64,000 bases of DNA from contig JALGPY010000010.1 in assembly GCA_023055425.1 (NCBI GenBank), forward strand, positions 51,993,665-52,057,664, given 5' to 3'. Shown one piece after another: positions 11,101 to 22,105 of this stretch. The translations under genes were made by a program, and so were the position numbers. The DNA comes from Linanthus parryae. Taxonomy: Eukaryota > Streptophyta > Magnoliopsida > Ericales > Polemoniaceae. The notes under the pieces were generated by a model, which did not search any database, had not been told where the DNA came from, and was given only the letters and a program-made list of their open reading frames with translations. Each line of letters opens with the position of its first letter. The stretch's first letter is position 1.

Positions 11101-12004
11101 ACCTTTTGCTCGTCCCGAGCAAATCTCCCAAGTCAATTCCATCTCTCTCAAGTCAAAACTCCTTTCGCTTTTCCGCAATTCATCCAACTTTGCATACTAT
11201 CAATTACTCATTGCATAACTTCCCTACGCCAATTGCATACTATCACCTCACATTGCATACAATACCAAGAACTCTTGCATACTAATCCGAGTAGAACCAT
11301 TCACCAACCATCCTTTCTACTAGTCGACACGACTCGATTATACACAATGCACCTATATGCAAATGCAATATTCACAATGCAAGTATTGAAATACAAATTT
11401 TTTTCTTTTCTTTTGTGAGATTGGGCAATCTCCATTAGCTTAAACCGATTCACACGAAGCGATGAGAAATCTAGACACAAGGAATGATTCGAAATCAAAT
11501 TCGTCAACATGAATTCCCCCTAGCTAGTATAGAGAACCTATCTTTACTAAGTACAAGAATGCACTACCTTTTCATGTGTGCCACAAAATAAAAGGCTACG
11601 CTAGGCTAAGCCACGTTCAAGGTCCGAGCTCCTAATCCGCTAACGGGTTTAAAATGATGAGGCTTTAGGGACAAATAGGATAAGAATCAAATACAAGTCC
11701 TAAAGCGTCACATTCTCACAAATACCATAACTCACACACCCTCACAACAATGATAGAAACCAAGCCCGAAACTCACCATCTCCGGCCCTCGATCCCCTCA
11801 CACCCCGGTACAATTACGATCTCCGCGGCCATTGTCATGGATGACGTATAAGCCAAAATTTCCCGTTCGTGAACTAGTCGCTTCTCCACTCGTTCTTCCA
11901 CAAAGCTTCTCATTCTACCTTTATTCATCTCTCCTTTTTTTTCTCTCTTTTCTTTTTTTTTCTTTCTTTTTTTTCTGATTTTTTTTTTTTTTTTTTTTTT
12001 TCTG

Positions 12005-12045
<41 letters not shown>

Positions 12046-13434
12046 TATCTCTCAAAATCCTGCACAATTCCTTCAATATCTTTCACGAGTGGTCTTCCAA
12101 TGAATCAAGCTAACATATAATCGTAAGGAGAGACAATATCCAAATCAACACGTATAAGTCACAAATCAATGTCTCTCCCTATCTCAATAAAATCCTCGGT
12201 GTAAATCAACAAAGCCGCCAACATAAAAGAGCATGTGTGGGGATGGAGTCGTCGCAAACACAATCTCGATGTCCGAAGTCAAATGTCGACACCCCCACAC
12301 TCGAATGTAATCCTGTCCCCTCTCAAGTAGTCGATCAAATATCTGTCTCGTGCCTAATCCAACCAAACCTCCTACACCATGATGAGTAAGATCCGGTACC
12401 TAGCACGATCCACCTATTAATTCCCCCAACCCAAGTTTTGTGTGTATTAGACGTACACACTTACGGCTCTCCTCACTTGTGTCCATGTTGTAATGCCATG
12501 GAACACCGCCACACCGAAGTGCGCAAGCCTACTCTCACTCACCCTCGCATTCCCCTCGAAGATCACAAATGAAATGCATGCGATATGTAAGACTCACACA
12601 AATATAGCATGAAGTACTCCCTCATCGAACCCCCTCAACTACAACACCCTCGTGACGTACTAAAGCGGTGATCCTAACCAATCAATGCTGAAGGCCAAGA
12701 ATCGTCACCCTAAGTCCAAAGGTTGTCAAAGAATCCATGGTTCAAATACGGGTTTACTAGTGGTCCTACAAGGTAAGTTCTATAAGCAGTGAGTGCTCTA
12801 ATACACACCTCGCACAGCTGTTCTGTGTGCCACTACGAGGCGGGTTGGCGACTACCTAAGACGTACACAAGAACGTTCGGCTTGTTTAGCTCACACCTAG
12901 CTCAACTCTTGTAAGAAAATTAGGCACACACTTTAAATTTGAAAGAATTAAGTTCGTGTGTAAAATAGGCACGCATTCCCGTAAAGAGAGTTTCTCTATA
13001 CTTACTAAGGGACTCTCACATCGTCACTCTCGATCGCAATTCACGCCCTATGCCTAAAAGTCTCACGCCTCTCGATTTTACCGAATTTTCAGCTTTTTTC
13101 AATTGCCCTTTCTCAAATTTTCAATTTTTTTGGTGTTTTCACATTTTTAGCTTTTTTTTCTTTTTTTTTTTTACCTACACTATATGCAAGGCCAACTCGA
13201 CTAACGACTCAACAATGGTGGGTTGACTCAAAAATACCAAAACGTGCAAAAAGATGAATAATAAAAAGAAAAATAAGGACATAACCAAAAATCTCTAACT
13301 ACATGCAGACACTGGCGATGCAAAGACACAACACTGACTAGTAAAAAGGATTCAACCACCCCCACACTAGAATGCATCGTTGTCCTCAACGATAACACGA
13401 GGACTCAACAATTCTAGCATGAGGGCACACTCCA
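11101..13434 (-). other. Long noncoding region between the env-like ORF and 3' LTR of E2
   Basis: No gene is seen. The region is clearly similar to 27126-29288 of E3, although the two elements have different LTRs. Shared blocks include CTCCGGCCCTC near 11790, the tract near 12780-12900 with ACGAGGCGGGTTGGCGACTA, and the stretch near 12980-13060. A T-rich run (11930-12042) and a second one near 13147-13172 are A-rich in element sense and also stand at matching places in E3. Conservation without an ORF suggests an RNA or DNA role. Confidence 0.65.
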
Positions 13435-14742
13435 CTACTCGTCATCTTCCTCCTCATCTTCCTCTTGTTCCTCATCATCTTCTTCTTCCTCATCCTCACT
13501 CGGCGGAACCTCATATTCAAATTCATCCTCCTGGAACCACGGATCCGCCGTCGGGACCGGTGGAACAAACTCCCCCGCCGCCTGACCACTAGACTGTATA
13601 ACCCACTGGCCAACCATCTGGATTAAACCCCCCAGCTTCGCCTGATTGTCCCGAGTGTGGGCAAACTGACGTCTTCTCTCAAGTCTATCCCGGGCCATCT
13701 CCTCTCTCAAGTGGTCGTAGGCAACCTGGTTGTCAAACCTAGAGGTGTTCATCCTCCTACCCTTGCCCTTCTTCCTCGCTGTCTCATCAAACCTATGCCA
13801 CTTCCTAGCAGTAAACGGTTTCAAGTCCATATCTCTCCCTATGACTACTTCAGCAGTTTTGGCCAGGTGAGTGATCAAGCAAGTATGACCGGGGCCCAAT
13901 TTGTTCGTCCTCGACACCCTCTCAAGACAGTTCTCCCAAATCAGTTTGGGGATATTAATTCTAACCCCGGTGTAAAGACAAAGAGCCCAGACAGAGAGGC
14001 GGAAAGTATAACTAGGGTTTCGTGTGATTCCCAAAACCCAGTTTTCTAACACTTCACAGCACCACCTAGCCTCCGGCCTATAAAACCTCTTCTCGGCCTT
14101 CCAATGAAGCACCTCCCCTTTCCTGTCCCATGGATCAACCCCCTTCGCAAAGCAAAAAGCATTTAAACGAGACCAAAGGTTCTCACTACGAAGAACAGTC
14201 TCTAACCCACAACCCTCTTTCAAAGCGGGGAAACCCATGGCGAGAGCGATAGTCTCTGGCGTGAAGACTATCCACTCGTTCCGACAGTAAACGAGACGAG
14301 GATCTTGACTCTCACCATCCTTTGCATAACGCAAATTGAACAAAAACTCTCGCGTAATATGTGAACTAGACTGCCCTACTAGCTTAAACCAATTGTCAAG
14401 CTTCTCGCGCTCATAAATTTCCTTAATTGCTTGAGGCATGTCCTCGTGCAATGGAAATGCCTTTTCGGGCTGCCCGTTCTTAGTCAAATAAGTATCTCTT
14501 CGAGAGTCAAGATGGGCCTCATGAGTGACGAAACGGAAACTATCATAGTATCCGGGCCCAATACTTCTCTCTTTCAAATTAGCCTTGGCCTTTCGTCGGC
14601 CGATAATACCCGGTTTAGCCGGGAAAGGGGCCGTCAAGATGGCATATTGGGGAGTAGGCGGAATCTCTAATTGAGGATCGCCCGACCCCGATGCTTCTTG
14701 CGAAGACCCCTCTCCCGTCTTTCGTTTCTTACCACCCGCCAT
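13435..14742 (-). CDS. E2 env-like ORF (Athila third ORF)
   Basis: An intact frame of 435 codons starts at 14742, downstream of pol in element sense. The N-terminus is basic with KKRKTGEG, the middle holds conserved blocks such as RFVTHEAH, NEWIVFTPETIALAMGFP, and WVLGITRNPSYTFRLSVWALCLYTG (given here only in part as WVLGIT and LSVWALC), and the C-terminus is a run of aspartate and glutamate. It is related to the E3 ORF at 29289-30425. Such ORFs are called env-like because of their place in Athila elements, and related proteins are annotated as plant transposon proteins. I see no clear signal peptide or membrane segment, so a role in membrane fusion is not supported by the sequence. The ORF is open although pol of the same copy is broken. 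Confidence 0.82.
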   Translation of the reverse strand: MAGGKKRKTGEGSSQEASGSGDPQLEIPPTPQYAILTAPFPAKPGIIGRRKAKANLKERSIGPGYYDSFRFVTHEAHLDSRRDTYLTKNGQPEKAFPLHEDMPQAIKEIYEREKLDNWFKLVGQSSSHITREFLFNLRYAKDGESQDPRLVYCRNEWIVFTPETIALAMGFPALKEGCGLETVLRSENLWSRLNAFCFAKGVDPWDRKGEVLHWKAEKRFYRPEARWCCEVLENWVLGITRNPSYTFRLSVWALCLYTGVRINIPKLIWENCLERVSRTNKLGPGHTCLITHLAKTAEVVIGRDMDLKPFTARKWHRFDETARKKGKGRRMNTSRFDNQVAYDHLREEMARDRLERRRQFAHTRDNQAKLGGLIQMVGQWVIQSSGQAAGEFVPPVPTADPWFQEDEFEYEVPPSEDEEEEDDEEQEEDEEEDDE

Positions 14743-15478
14743 TTAAAATTCAATTTCAAGTAAAACAAGCAATTCAACAATTGTGCACGTGAACAAGAAG
14801 TGTATACTAAACGAAACACGTAGGCAAGTAAACAAATAGTTCCTAGGACTTTACGCAATCGCCCCCAAAGTACGCTTCTAAGCGCAACAAAATATAACCG
14901 GGCTTTTACTCAATGTGCCTAAGACTCGAATCTGAAAATACGAAGTTTAGATAGTACCTACGCGTCCGGAGCAAGTCTTACGGACGCAAAAATTTCAAAA
15001 TTTGACCAACCCGGACTGTTTTTGATGTCGCCGGAAAAATTTGTCGAAATCTCGAATTGCTTGCTGCTCCGTACTCCTTGCGTAGTCCCCGTTAGTGTTT
15101 CCTTCTCGTCCGAAAGCTGAATCTAGCTGTAGCTCGTCCAATTTCTCAGTTCTTCTTCAAAACCCTAGCTCCTTCCTCCTCTGATTTCTCTCTTGTCTCT
15201 CACTCTCACTCAAAACCACCTCTAGAATCTTACTCCCCTCTGAATTTCGAGCAAAACCCTAGGTAGCTTGTTGATTTTGGTGAAGAATCAAGGGAGGGGT
15301 GAAATTGAGTGTGGTGCGTGGCTATGGAGGAGAGCTGCTGTTGTGAAGATGAAGAATGAAGAATGCAACGATGCCCAGCTGATGAAGCTTCACGCGTGGG
15401 CAAAAGGTCAACTGTGCCCTTAGTAATTACCTTCCAGCTTCTGTCCGTGCGTGGACAAAATCGCCATTTCCCCCGATG

Positions 15479-15654
15479 TCTTCGTGCGAAGACAGATCTC
15501 TTCGTGCGAAGAGTCTTCGTACGAAGACAATTTGTCTTCGCACGAAGGTCTTCTCACATAGATACTGCACCTTGTTTTGAGAAGACAATTCAGAGCTTCA
15601 AAATTTTTCTAAGTAAAATGTCTTCCTACGAAGACAATTGTCTTCATACGAAGA
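15479..15654. repeat. Six-palindrome module between pol and the env-like ORF of E2
   Basis: Six 14-mers of the type TCTTCGTACGAAGA stand at 15479, 15499, 15514, 15535, 15621 and 15641. The arrangement matches that in the LTR at 10477-10653: three close copies, a fourth ending in AGG, a spacer of about 70 bases with a shared TAGATACTGCA, then two more. The two modules have drifted (for example TCTTCCTACGAAGA here), so the duplication is older than this insertion. Confidence 0.88.
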
Positions 15655-16364
15655 CAATGCTGAATTGTGCCAAAAACATCCTTTTTATCAATTTTTCGCG
15701 TCTTCGATCGTGCCTTTGCTTTCCGAAGGATCTCCTCGACCTCGAGACTCCCTTTTCACCTTAAAACACTCCCAAAATCCGGGGAATATTTTATTTGTCA
15801 ATTTCACGCGTTCCAAGGCACGTTTTGCATTTCCGGATGCTTTTGGCCTCGTTTTACTTGCTAAAACATCCTTTTTGGCGTAACTTCCTCATCCGGACTC
15901 CGATTTGCGCGATCCACCTGTCTACAGAAAGCTCTCGACCACCCCCACACGTTGGCATTGTTCAATTCTCATTTTAGTCTGTCCTTCAAAATTTCACCTC
16001 GTAATCCGTGCCGGCGTGCTAGCTTTCTCCGTTCACTAATCAAATCCTTGCGCAAATCAAGACGGGGAGTCCGGGAACATGATCTTCCCCAGGTGCGTGT
16101 GTTGAATAGATGCAGAAATGGCTTATACCTTCAATTCCTTCACTTCGGATCCCGATACGCGTATTTAGCTGCAAATCTGGACTTTTTACTCTGTTTCGCA
16201 CGCGCGCATCAAGAAGGGGGATCCGAAATAGGCCTTTCACCTCGTATTCCTGCACATACTCATTGAAAATATTAAATCCACTCTCTCGCACCTCTCAATA
16301 ACATCAAACCGAATAAAAATTACAAAACAGTATTAAAATCTATCCTAGAGCAATAAATAGGTTG

Positions 16365-16423
16365 GGTTGCCTCCCAACAAGCGCTTTGTAATTTAAGGTC
16401 GACGGCCCGACCCAGTTACCTCA
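16365..16423 (-). other. 59-bp block conserved between E2 and E3, just after pol
   Basis: The stretch from GGTTGCCTCCCAACAAGCGC to CCCAGTTACCTCA matches 31436-31494 of E3 at 58 of 59 positions. In both elements it lies directly downstream of the integrase stop. The noncoding sequence beyond it shows no comparable match, so the block is under tighter constraint than its surroundings. A role in splicing or control of the env-like transcript is possible. Confidence 0.75.
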
Positions 16424-16431
16424 GAGACTTC

Positions 16432-17947
16432 TCAAGTTGCGGGAGTTGCATGAAGCCATTCAATGACTCCAATGAAATTCCCGTCCACGTACGGTTTCGC
16501 TCTCTGACCATTTACCTTAAACCTGTTCCCATTTGCATCCTCTACCTCAAGAGATCCCCATGGATAAACTTCAGTAATCGTGTAGGGACCACTCCACCTA
16601 GATTTCAATTTCCCTGGGAACAGCTTTAGCCTTGCATTGAAGATCAATACTTTCTGTCCTACCTTGAAGTCTCTCGGGATGATGTGCCTGTCGTGCCACA
16701 ATTTTGTCCTCTCCTTATAGATTTTCGCACTTTCATACGCCATCAATCGAAACTCTTCAAGTTCAAGTAGCGCTTGCTTTCGTAGCTCACCTGAGAGCTT
16801 AGCGTCCAAATTGATTTTCTTCAAAGCCCAGAATGCCTTGTGCTCAAGTTCCACCGGAAGATGACACGACTTCCCAAACACTAACTGGTAGGGAGACATG
16901 CCCAAAGGAGTCTTGTAAGCAGTCCTGTACGCCCATAAGCTATCGTCTAGATGCAGAGACCAATCCTTGCGTCCCGGGTTGACTGTCTTCTCCAGAATCC
17001 CTTTTATCTCTCGGTTTGAAACTTCTGCTTGCCCATTCGACTGCGGATGATAGGCCAGTGATATCTTATGCGTCTTTACCCCATATTTGCTCAAGACATT
17101 GGCAAAGACTTTATTCACAAAATGCGATCCTTCATCACTAATTATGGCTCTGGGAGTTCCAAACCGTGTAAAAATGCTCTTCCGCACGAATCTCTCTACA
17201 GTAGCTCCATCGTTCTTCGGGCAAGCCATTGCCTCCACCCACTTGGTCACATAATCCACAGCTAACAGTATATAAAGATTGCCAAGTGAAGACGGGAATG
17301 GTCCCATGAAATCGATGCCCCAGACATCAAAGGGCTCTACTTCCAACACGAAATTTTGAGGCATCTCGTTTCGGCTGGAGATATTGCCGGTTCTCTGACA
17401 CCGATCACATTGCTGCACGAATAGATGAGCATCTTTATGTAAAGTAGGCCAGTAAAATCCACTTTGCAATACCTTTGCCACAGTACGCGCTTTCCCAAAA
17501 TGTCCTTCGCAATTCAATTCGTGGCAGTGTCTAAGAATGTCCAAAGTGTCTGGCTCAGCTACGCATCTTCTCAACACATTGTCAGCTCCCAACCTAAACA
17601 AATAAGGGTCATCCCAGAAATAGTGTCGTGCGTCTGCGAAAAATTTCTTTTTCTGATGGAACGTCATGTCTTTCGGGACAATTTTGAGCGCCTTGAAATT
17701 TGCCAGATCCGCAAACCAAGGCACAGCTGCTACCACCACCATAAGTTGTTCGTCTGGAAAGTCTTCTCTAATTGGCACATCTTCTTGTTTTTCGTTATCC
17801 AGTCGTGACAAATGGTCTGCAACAACGTTCTCTACACCCTTTTTGTCCTTTATCACTATGTCAAACTCTTGCATTAACAATACCCATCGGATCAATCTAG
17901 GCTTCGCATCCTTCTTAGCAAGAAGATACTTGAGGGCTGCATGGTCC
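16432..17947 (-). pseudogene. pol: E2 pol, end of RNase H and integrase
   Basis: The frame, displaced relative to the upstream ORF, is open to a stop at 16432. It starts with the RNase H C-terminal part ([26 protein letters not shown]), then an HHCC zinc-binding region (HELNCEGH and CDRCQRTG near 17520-17390), then the integrase core: aspartate in WGIDFMGP (about 17310), aspartate in ISDEGSHF (about 17130) and glutamate in [15 protein letters not shown] (about 17020). The C-terminal part has the [13 protein letters not shown] region. All three catalytic residues are present. It is separated from the rest of pol only by the rearrangement at about 17950-18035. Confidence 0.88.
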
Positions 17948-20900
17948 GTGAAAATAGTCCAATGCGAAGATAATAGCGTGTCCAATGCGAAGATACTTGA
18001 GGGCTGCAAGAACCTACAAGATATGGACGAAACTTGTCCAATGCGAAGATAATAGCCAACATCTCTTTCTCCGTGGTGGCATAATTAACCTGTGCAGTGT
18101 TAAGAGTACGACTAGCATAGTAAATAACATGAGCTACCTTGTCTTTCCGCTGTCCCAGCACTGCTCCCACCGCGTAATCGCTGGCATCACACATAAGTTC
18201 AAACGGTAGGGTCCAGTCTGGAGTGGCTATAATGGGAGAACTAATCAGCTTCTTCTTGAGCAAATCAAAAGCTGTCTTGCAGTCTTCATTGAAATCAAAC
18301 ACGACATCTTTCTCCAGCAAACCAGATAAAGGCTTTGTGATTTTCGAAAAGTCCTTAATGAAGCGCCGATAGAAACCTGCATGTCCCAAGAAACTCCGTA
18401 CCCCTTTGACAGACGTAGGGTAAGGAAGCTTCTCAATCACCTCAATCTTCGCCCGGTCTACCTCTAAACCTTTACTGGAGATCTTGTGCCCCAGCACTAT
18501 TCCCTCGGTCACCATGAAATGGCACTTCTCCCAGTTAAGCACTAGGTTGGTGTCAATACATCTGTCCAGTGCCCGAGCTAGCTGCTGGAGACAGTCTTCG
18601 AACCCATCACCATAAAGCGAAAAATCATCCATGAAGACTTCAAAATTTTGCTCCATCATGTCTGAGAAGATAGACATCATACACCTCTGAAACGTAGCTG
18701 GGGCATTGCATAGCCCAAAGGGCATGCGTCTGAATGCAAACGTCCCATATGGACAAGTAAATGTCGTCTTCTCCTGGTCAGCTGGCTCAATCGCTATCTG
18801 ATTATACCCAGAATATCCATCCAAAAAGCAGTAGTGTGAATGGTGAGCTAGCCTATCAAGCATCTGGTCCACGAATGGGAGGGGAAAATGATCCTTCAAA
18901 GTGGCATCATTGAGTTTGCGGTAGTCCATGCAAACTCTCCACCCAGTAACGGTACGTGTAGCAATTTGATCACCTTTTTCCCCTTCCACCACAGTTATAC
19001 CTCCCTTCTTGGGAACACATTGTACCGGACTAGTCCATGTGCTGTCGGAAATCGGATAGATGATACCTGCTTCCAACCATTTAAGCACCTCTTTCTTCAC
19101 CACCTCCTGCATGTGAGGGTTGAGGCGACGCTGGAATTGAACTACCGGCTTCTTGTCTTCCATGAGCCTGATCTTATGCTGGCAAACTGTGGGGCTGATC
19201 CCCTTAATATCTGCTATTGTCCATCCCATAGCTGCTTTCCTCTTCTGTAGTACCTCGAGAAGCTGCTCCTCCTGTTCCCTGTCCAAACATGCAGATACAA
19301 TCACAGGTAAAGTATCATTAGATCCCAAGTATAAATATTTCAAATGAACAGGTAAAGGCTTTAACTCTAAAACAGGAGCAGTAATAAGAGAGGGAGTGAG
19401 AATCTTCCTGCTTCCCTCATTAAAGAGGGGTAATGGTGGGCGCCAATGAACATCTAAAGCTTGCTCCTTCTCGCTGGAATCAAATAGAGCAAGCTCCTCA
19501 TATAGTTGCTCCAACAAAATATCGTCCTCCTCGTCCAGCGTGTATGCCTCCACCCCAAAGCACTGCTCGCTCACCGCGTATGCGGGAAACTTCATAGCCT
19601 CGAATACATTGAAGGCCACCTTCTCATCGTTGATCTGCATAGTCAGCTCTCCATTGGCCACATCAATGATAGTTCTCCCAGTGGCCAGGAATGGACGGCC
19701 CAAAATAAGAGGTACATCCTCGTCGGCCTCCATGTCTAAGATCACAAAATCCGCTGGGAAGATGAGTCCTTCAACTCTCACTAGTACATCCTCTAAAACA
19801 CCCCTGGGGCGTTTTATTGTGCGATCAGCCATCTGCAAGCACATCCTAGTAGGCTTAGGATCTCCCACACCAAGTTGCTCAAAAACCGATGTGGGCATCA
19901 AATTAATACTCGCACCAAGGTCACACAATGCCCTCCCATGAAATGCGTCTCCCAATGTAACAGGAATGATGAAACCGCCTGGATCTTTCATCTTCTTTGG
20001 TAGCGCTTTTTGCACAACGGCGCTACACTCCTCATTTAGAGTCACGGTTTCAAAATCATCCATGCGCCTCCTATTAGAAAGGAGGTCCTTGAGAAATTTG
20101 GCATATTTCGACATTTGTGAGATGGCCTCTGCAAAAGGTATATTAATGTGCAGTTTCCTGAAGATATCCACAAACTTCTTGAAATGCTTGGCATCTTCTT
20201 GGCTCTTCAATCTTTGCGGGTATGGCACTCGCACACTGTATTCCTCCCTAGGCTTCTGTTTCTCATCCGACTTCCTCACCGTGTCCTTTGATTGGGGACT
20301 CACGGTAGGCACGGGAATCTCTTCATCCAAAGCTTTCTCAGTGGCCTTAGTCGCCTCAGCTCGCGCGTGGCTAGGATATGGGGGATCCTCAGTAGTGATG
20401 CCACTGCGAGTTGTGATGGCATTTAGCTGCTCGTTAGGAGTGATGGTATTTGCTGGAAGCATGCCTGGTGGAAGCTTGACATTTTGATTGGCGATCTGCC
20501 CAATCTGAGTCTCATGGCTTTTTATTGTTGCTTGTATTGAGACAATCGCGCTCTCCATCCTGTCATGATTAGCTAGGAGCTTTCTCAATAGAGCATTTGT
20601 CTCTTGCTCTTCTTTTTGTGGAGCCTGCTGTTGTGGAGCTTGCCTCGCTTGATATGGAACATTGGGTCTCTGTCCAGGTGCATATAATCCACTGTTTGGA
20701 TTGGCATAGCTGAAGTTGGGGTGATTACGATTGTTGGGATGATAGGTGTTAGGCCATTGCTGCTGTCGCATAAAATTCACATCTTCAACACTGTTATCAT
20801 ATCCCTGGCTTTCATCTGCTAGTAATTCACCCATGGGCTTCTGTGTTGGAGGGTGCATACCGTGAAATGCTGAAGTCATGGATTCCAACTTTTGTTCCAT

Positions 20901-21968
20901 CGATTCAATCTTGTTGACTAAGGATGTATCCCCCGGTTTGGAGTACCTACGCGTTTCAGATCGTGTAGTCTCTCTCTTTGACGCGTTGTTCAGCAAATCT
21001 TGAGCTCGCTGTGCTCCAAGTCCCATAAAATTACCTCCAGCTAGCATATCCAACTGGTTAGCTGTCTCCTTGTCTAATGCAGTGTAGAAATAATGGAAGA
21101 GCTTGTGCCATGGCTCTCCATGATTCGGACATCTACGGAGAATTTGGCTGAACTTCCTCCATGCATCTCCCAAAGAGCTGTCTTCATCCTGAGTGAACTT
21201 TGCAATCTCTGCCATCTGCTGCGCGACTCTGGATGGTGGCAAATACTTCCTCAAAAACTCATGACAACAATCTGCCCATGTCACTATGCTACCAGCTGGC
21301 AGCTCCATAAGCCACTTCTTGGCTTTTCCAGATAAGGAGAATGGAAATAGTAAAAGCTTAACTGTTTCATCTGGAACTCGCTGATCGTGCAGGGTTGATG
21401 TGATTTGCTCAAATACCAGTAGATGGTGATTGGGGTCATCTCCTGGAGCTCCATTGAATGCGCACTCATCACGAACCATGTTGATCATATGTTGGCGCAA
21501 CTCGAAGTGTTGGGCATTGATCTGTGGCCTGACAATGGTAGGCTGATAACATGCTGGAGTAGTCCTGAAATAATCCACCATCGGGCGTTCTTCATTCTCA
21601 GCATTGTTCTGCCTGTTGTTTTCCCCATTATTCCCATTGTTGTTCCCACCGATGTTCGCCACTTGTGCCCCTACACCATGACGTGGTTGTGGATTTGGGG
21701 GAGCCATGCGATCCATCCTTGCCTGCATCTCAGCCATTTGAGCTCTCACCTCCTCAGCTTCTGCGGCTCTTTGTGCAGCCTCCTCTACAACTGCAGCTCT
21801 AGCTGCTTCCGCATCCTGCATACCTTTGCGGATCCTCTCAAACTCAGCTCTCGTTTCTTCATCCATAACTACTGAGCTTGAATTCCTCTTGTCTCTACGC
21901 TGTGCTTTTAATAAGGATTCCGGGTCTTCAAACGTTGGATACAAAGGCTCGTCTCGAGAACGGGTCAT
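17892..21968 (-). CDS. gag-pol: E2 gag, protease, reverse transcriptase and start of RNase H
   Basis: A frame of 1358 codons starts at 21968 just after the primer site. Gag has a glutamine- and alanine-rich coiled stretch (about residues 40-95) and the gag core (about 190-320). The aspartic protease motif [11 protein letters not shown] is near residue 685 and LILGRPFL about 90 residues later. Reverse transcriptase has MDYRKLND (about 1013) and an intact FMDD at 18624-18635. RNase H begins with [14 protein letters not shown] and [16 protein letters not shown]. The last 30 or so codons before the stop at 17892 are out of frame after the scrambled junction. The start is supported by its place and by the similar start of the E3 frame at 36879. 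Confidence 0.9.
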   Translation of the reverse strand: MTRSRDEPLYPTFEDPESLLKAQRRDKRNSSSVVMDEETRAEFERIRKGMQDAEAARAAVVEEAAQRAAEAEEVRAQMAEMQARMDRMAPPNPQPRHGVGAQVANIGGNNNGNNGENNRQNNAENEERPMVDYFRTTPACYQPTIVRPQINAQHFELRQHMINMVRDECAFNGAPGDDPNHHLLVFEQITSTLHDQRVPDETVKLLLFPFSLSGKAKKWLMELPAGSIVTWADCCHEFLRKYLPPSRVAQQMAEIAKFTQDEDSSLGDAWRKFSQILRRCPNHGEPWHKLFHYFYTALDKETANQLDMLAGGNFMGLGAQRAQDLLNNASKRETTRSETRRYSKPGDTSLVNKIESMEQKLESMTSAFHGMHPPTQKPMGELLADESQGYDNSVEDVNFMRQQQWPNTYHPNNRNHPNFSYANPNSGLYAPGQRPNVPYQARQAPQQQAPQKEEQETNALLRKLLANHDRMESAIVSIQATIKSHETQIGQIANQNVKLPPGMLPANTITPNEQLNAITTRSGITTEDPPYPSHARAEATKATEKALDEEIPVPTVSPQSKDTVRKSDEKQKPREEYSVRVPYPQRLKSQEDAKHFKKFVDIFRKLHINIPFAEAISQMSKYAKFLKDLLSNRRRMDDFETVTLNEECSAVVQKALPKKMKDPGGFIIPVTLGDAFHGRALCDLGASINLMPTSVFEQLGVGDPKPTRMCLQMADRTIKRPRGVLEDVLVRVEGLIFPADFVILDMEADEDVPLILGRPFLATGRTIIDVANGELTMQINDEKVAFNVFEAMKFPAYAVSEQCFGVEAYTLDEEDDILLEQLYEELALFDSSEKEQALDVHWRPPLPLFNEGSRKILTPSLITAPVLELKPLPVHLKYLYLGSNDTLPVIVSACLDREQEEQLLEVLQKRKAAMGWTIADIKGISPTVCQHKIRLMEDKKPVVQFQRRLNPHMQEVVKKEVLKWLEAGIIYPISDSTWTSPVQCVPKKGGITVVEGEKGDQIATRTVTGWRVCMDYRKLNDATLKDHFPLPFVDQMLDRLAHHSHYCFLDGYSGYNQIAIEPADQEKTTFTCPYGTFAFRRMPFGLCNAPATFQRCMMSIFSDMMEQNFEVFMDDFSLYGDGFEDCLQQLARALDRCIDTNLVLNWEKCHFMVTEGIVLGHKISSKGLEVDRAKIEVIEKLPYPTSVKGVRSFLGHAGFYRRFIKDFSKITKPLSGLLEKDVVFDFNEDCKTAFDLLKKKLISSPIIATPDWTLPFELMCDASDYAVGAVLGQRKDKVAHVIYYASRTLNTAQVNYATTEKEMLAIIFALDKFRPYLVGSCSPQVSSHWTRYYLRIGLFSRTMQPSSIFLLRRMRSLD
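17948..18036 (-). other. Local scrambled duplication in the RNase H region of E2
   Basis: On the minus strand the segment TCTTCGCATTGGAC appears three times and GCAGCCCTCAAGTATCTT twice, in alternating order, where related elements have a single simple sequence. Pieces of both the upstream and downstream sides have been copied into the junction, replacing a few expected codons and shifting the frame. This is the pattern left by repeated template switching. It separates the two pol ORFs. Confidence 0.8.
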
Positions 21969-22081
21969 GCACCGTGTAAATCAACCTGAAATCACGAAAC
22001 ACGCAAAACGTAGGTGAGTAACGGATATAAACAATAAATTAAAATCCCTAAGGCTAGGAATTATAACTAATATAGCCGAAT

Positions 22082-22099
22082 TCCCCGGCAACGGCGCCA
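22082..22099 (-). other. E2 primer binding site
   Basis: On the minus strand the bases read TGGCGCCGTTGCCGGGGA, starting six bases from the LTR end. This is the well-known Athila-type site, usually assigned to tRNA-Asp. E3 has the same site with one change at 36997-37014. The 110 bases between it and the gag start are leader. Confidence 0.9.
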
Positions 22100-22105
22100 A
22101 AAACT

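Larger units (their letters stand above)
14743..16431 (-). other. E2 spacer between pol and the env-like ORF
   Basis: No coding frame of note is seen. It holds a conserved 59-bp block right after pol (16365-16423), a palindrome module (15479-15654), and, between the module and the env-like ATG, a purine-rich leader-like stretch in element sense (about 15330-15130) resembling a plant 5' UTR with several AGGGTTTTG motifs. This layout would suit a separate promoter for the env-like ORF, but no TATA box is clear. Confidence 0.5.

Noticed and set aside
11930..12042. Poly-T tract as an assembly artefact
   Set aside because: E3 has T-rich runs at the matching place, so the tract is a real element feature, although its exact length may be uncertain.
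13435..14742. True viral envelope protein in E2
   Set aside because: No signal peptide, membrane segment or fusion-like region is visible; only the place in the element is env-like.
18888..21875. Plus-strand ORFs opposite E2 gag-pol
   Set aside because: They are shadows of an intact 1358-codon frame.
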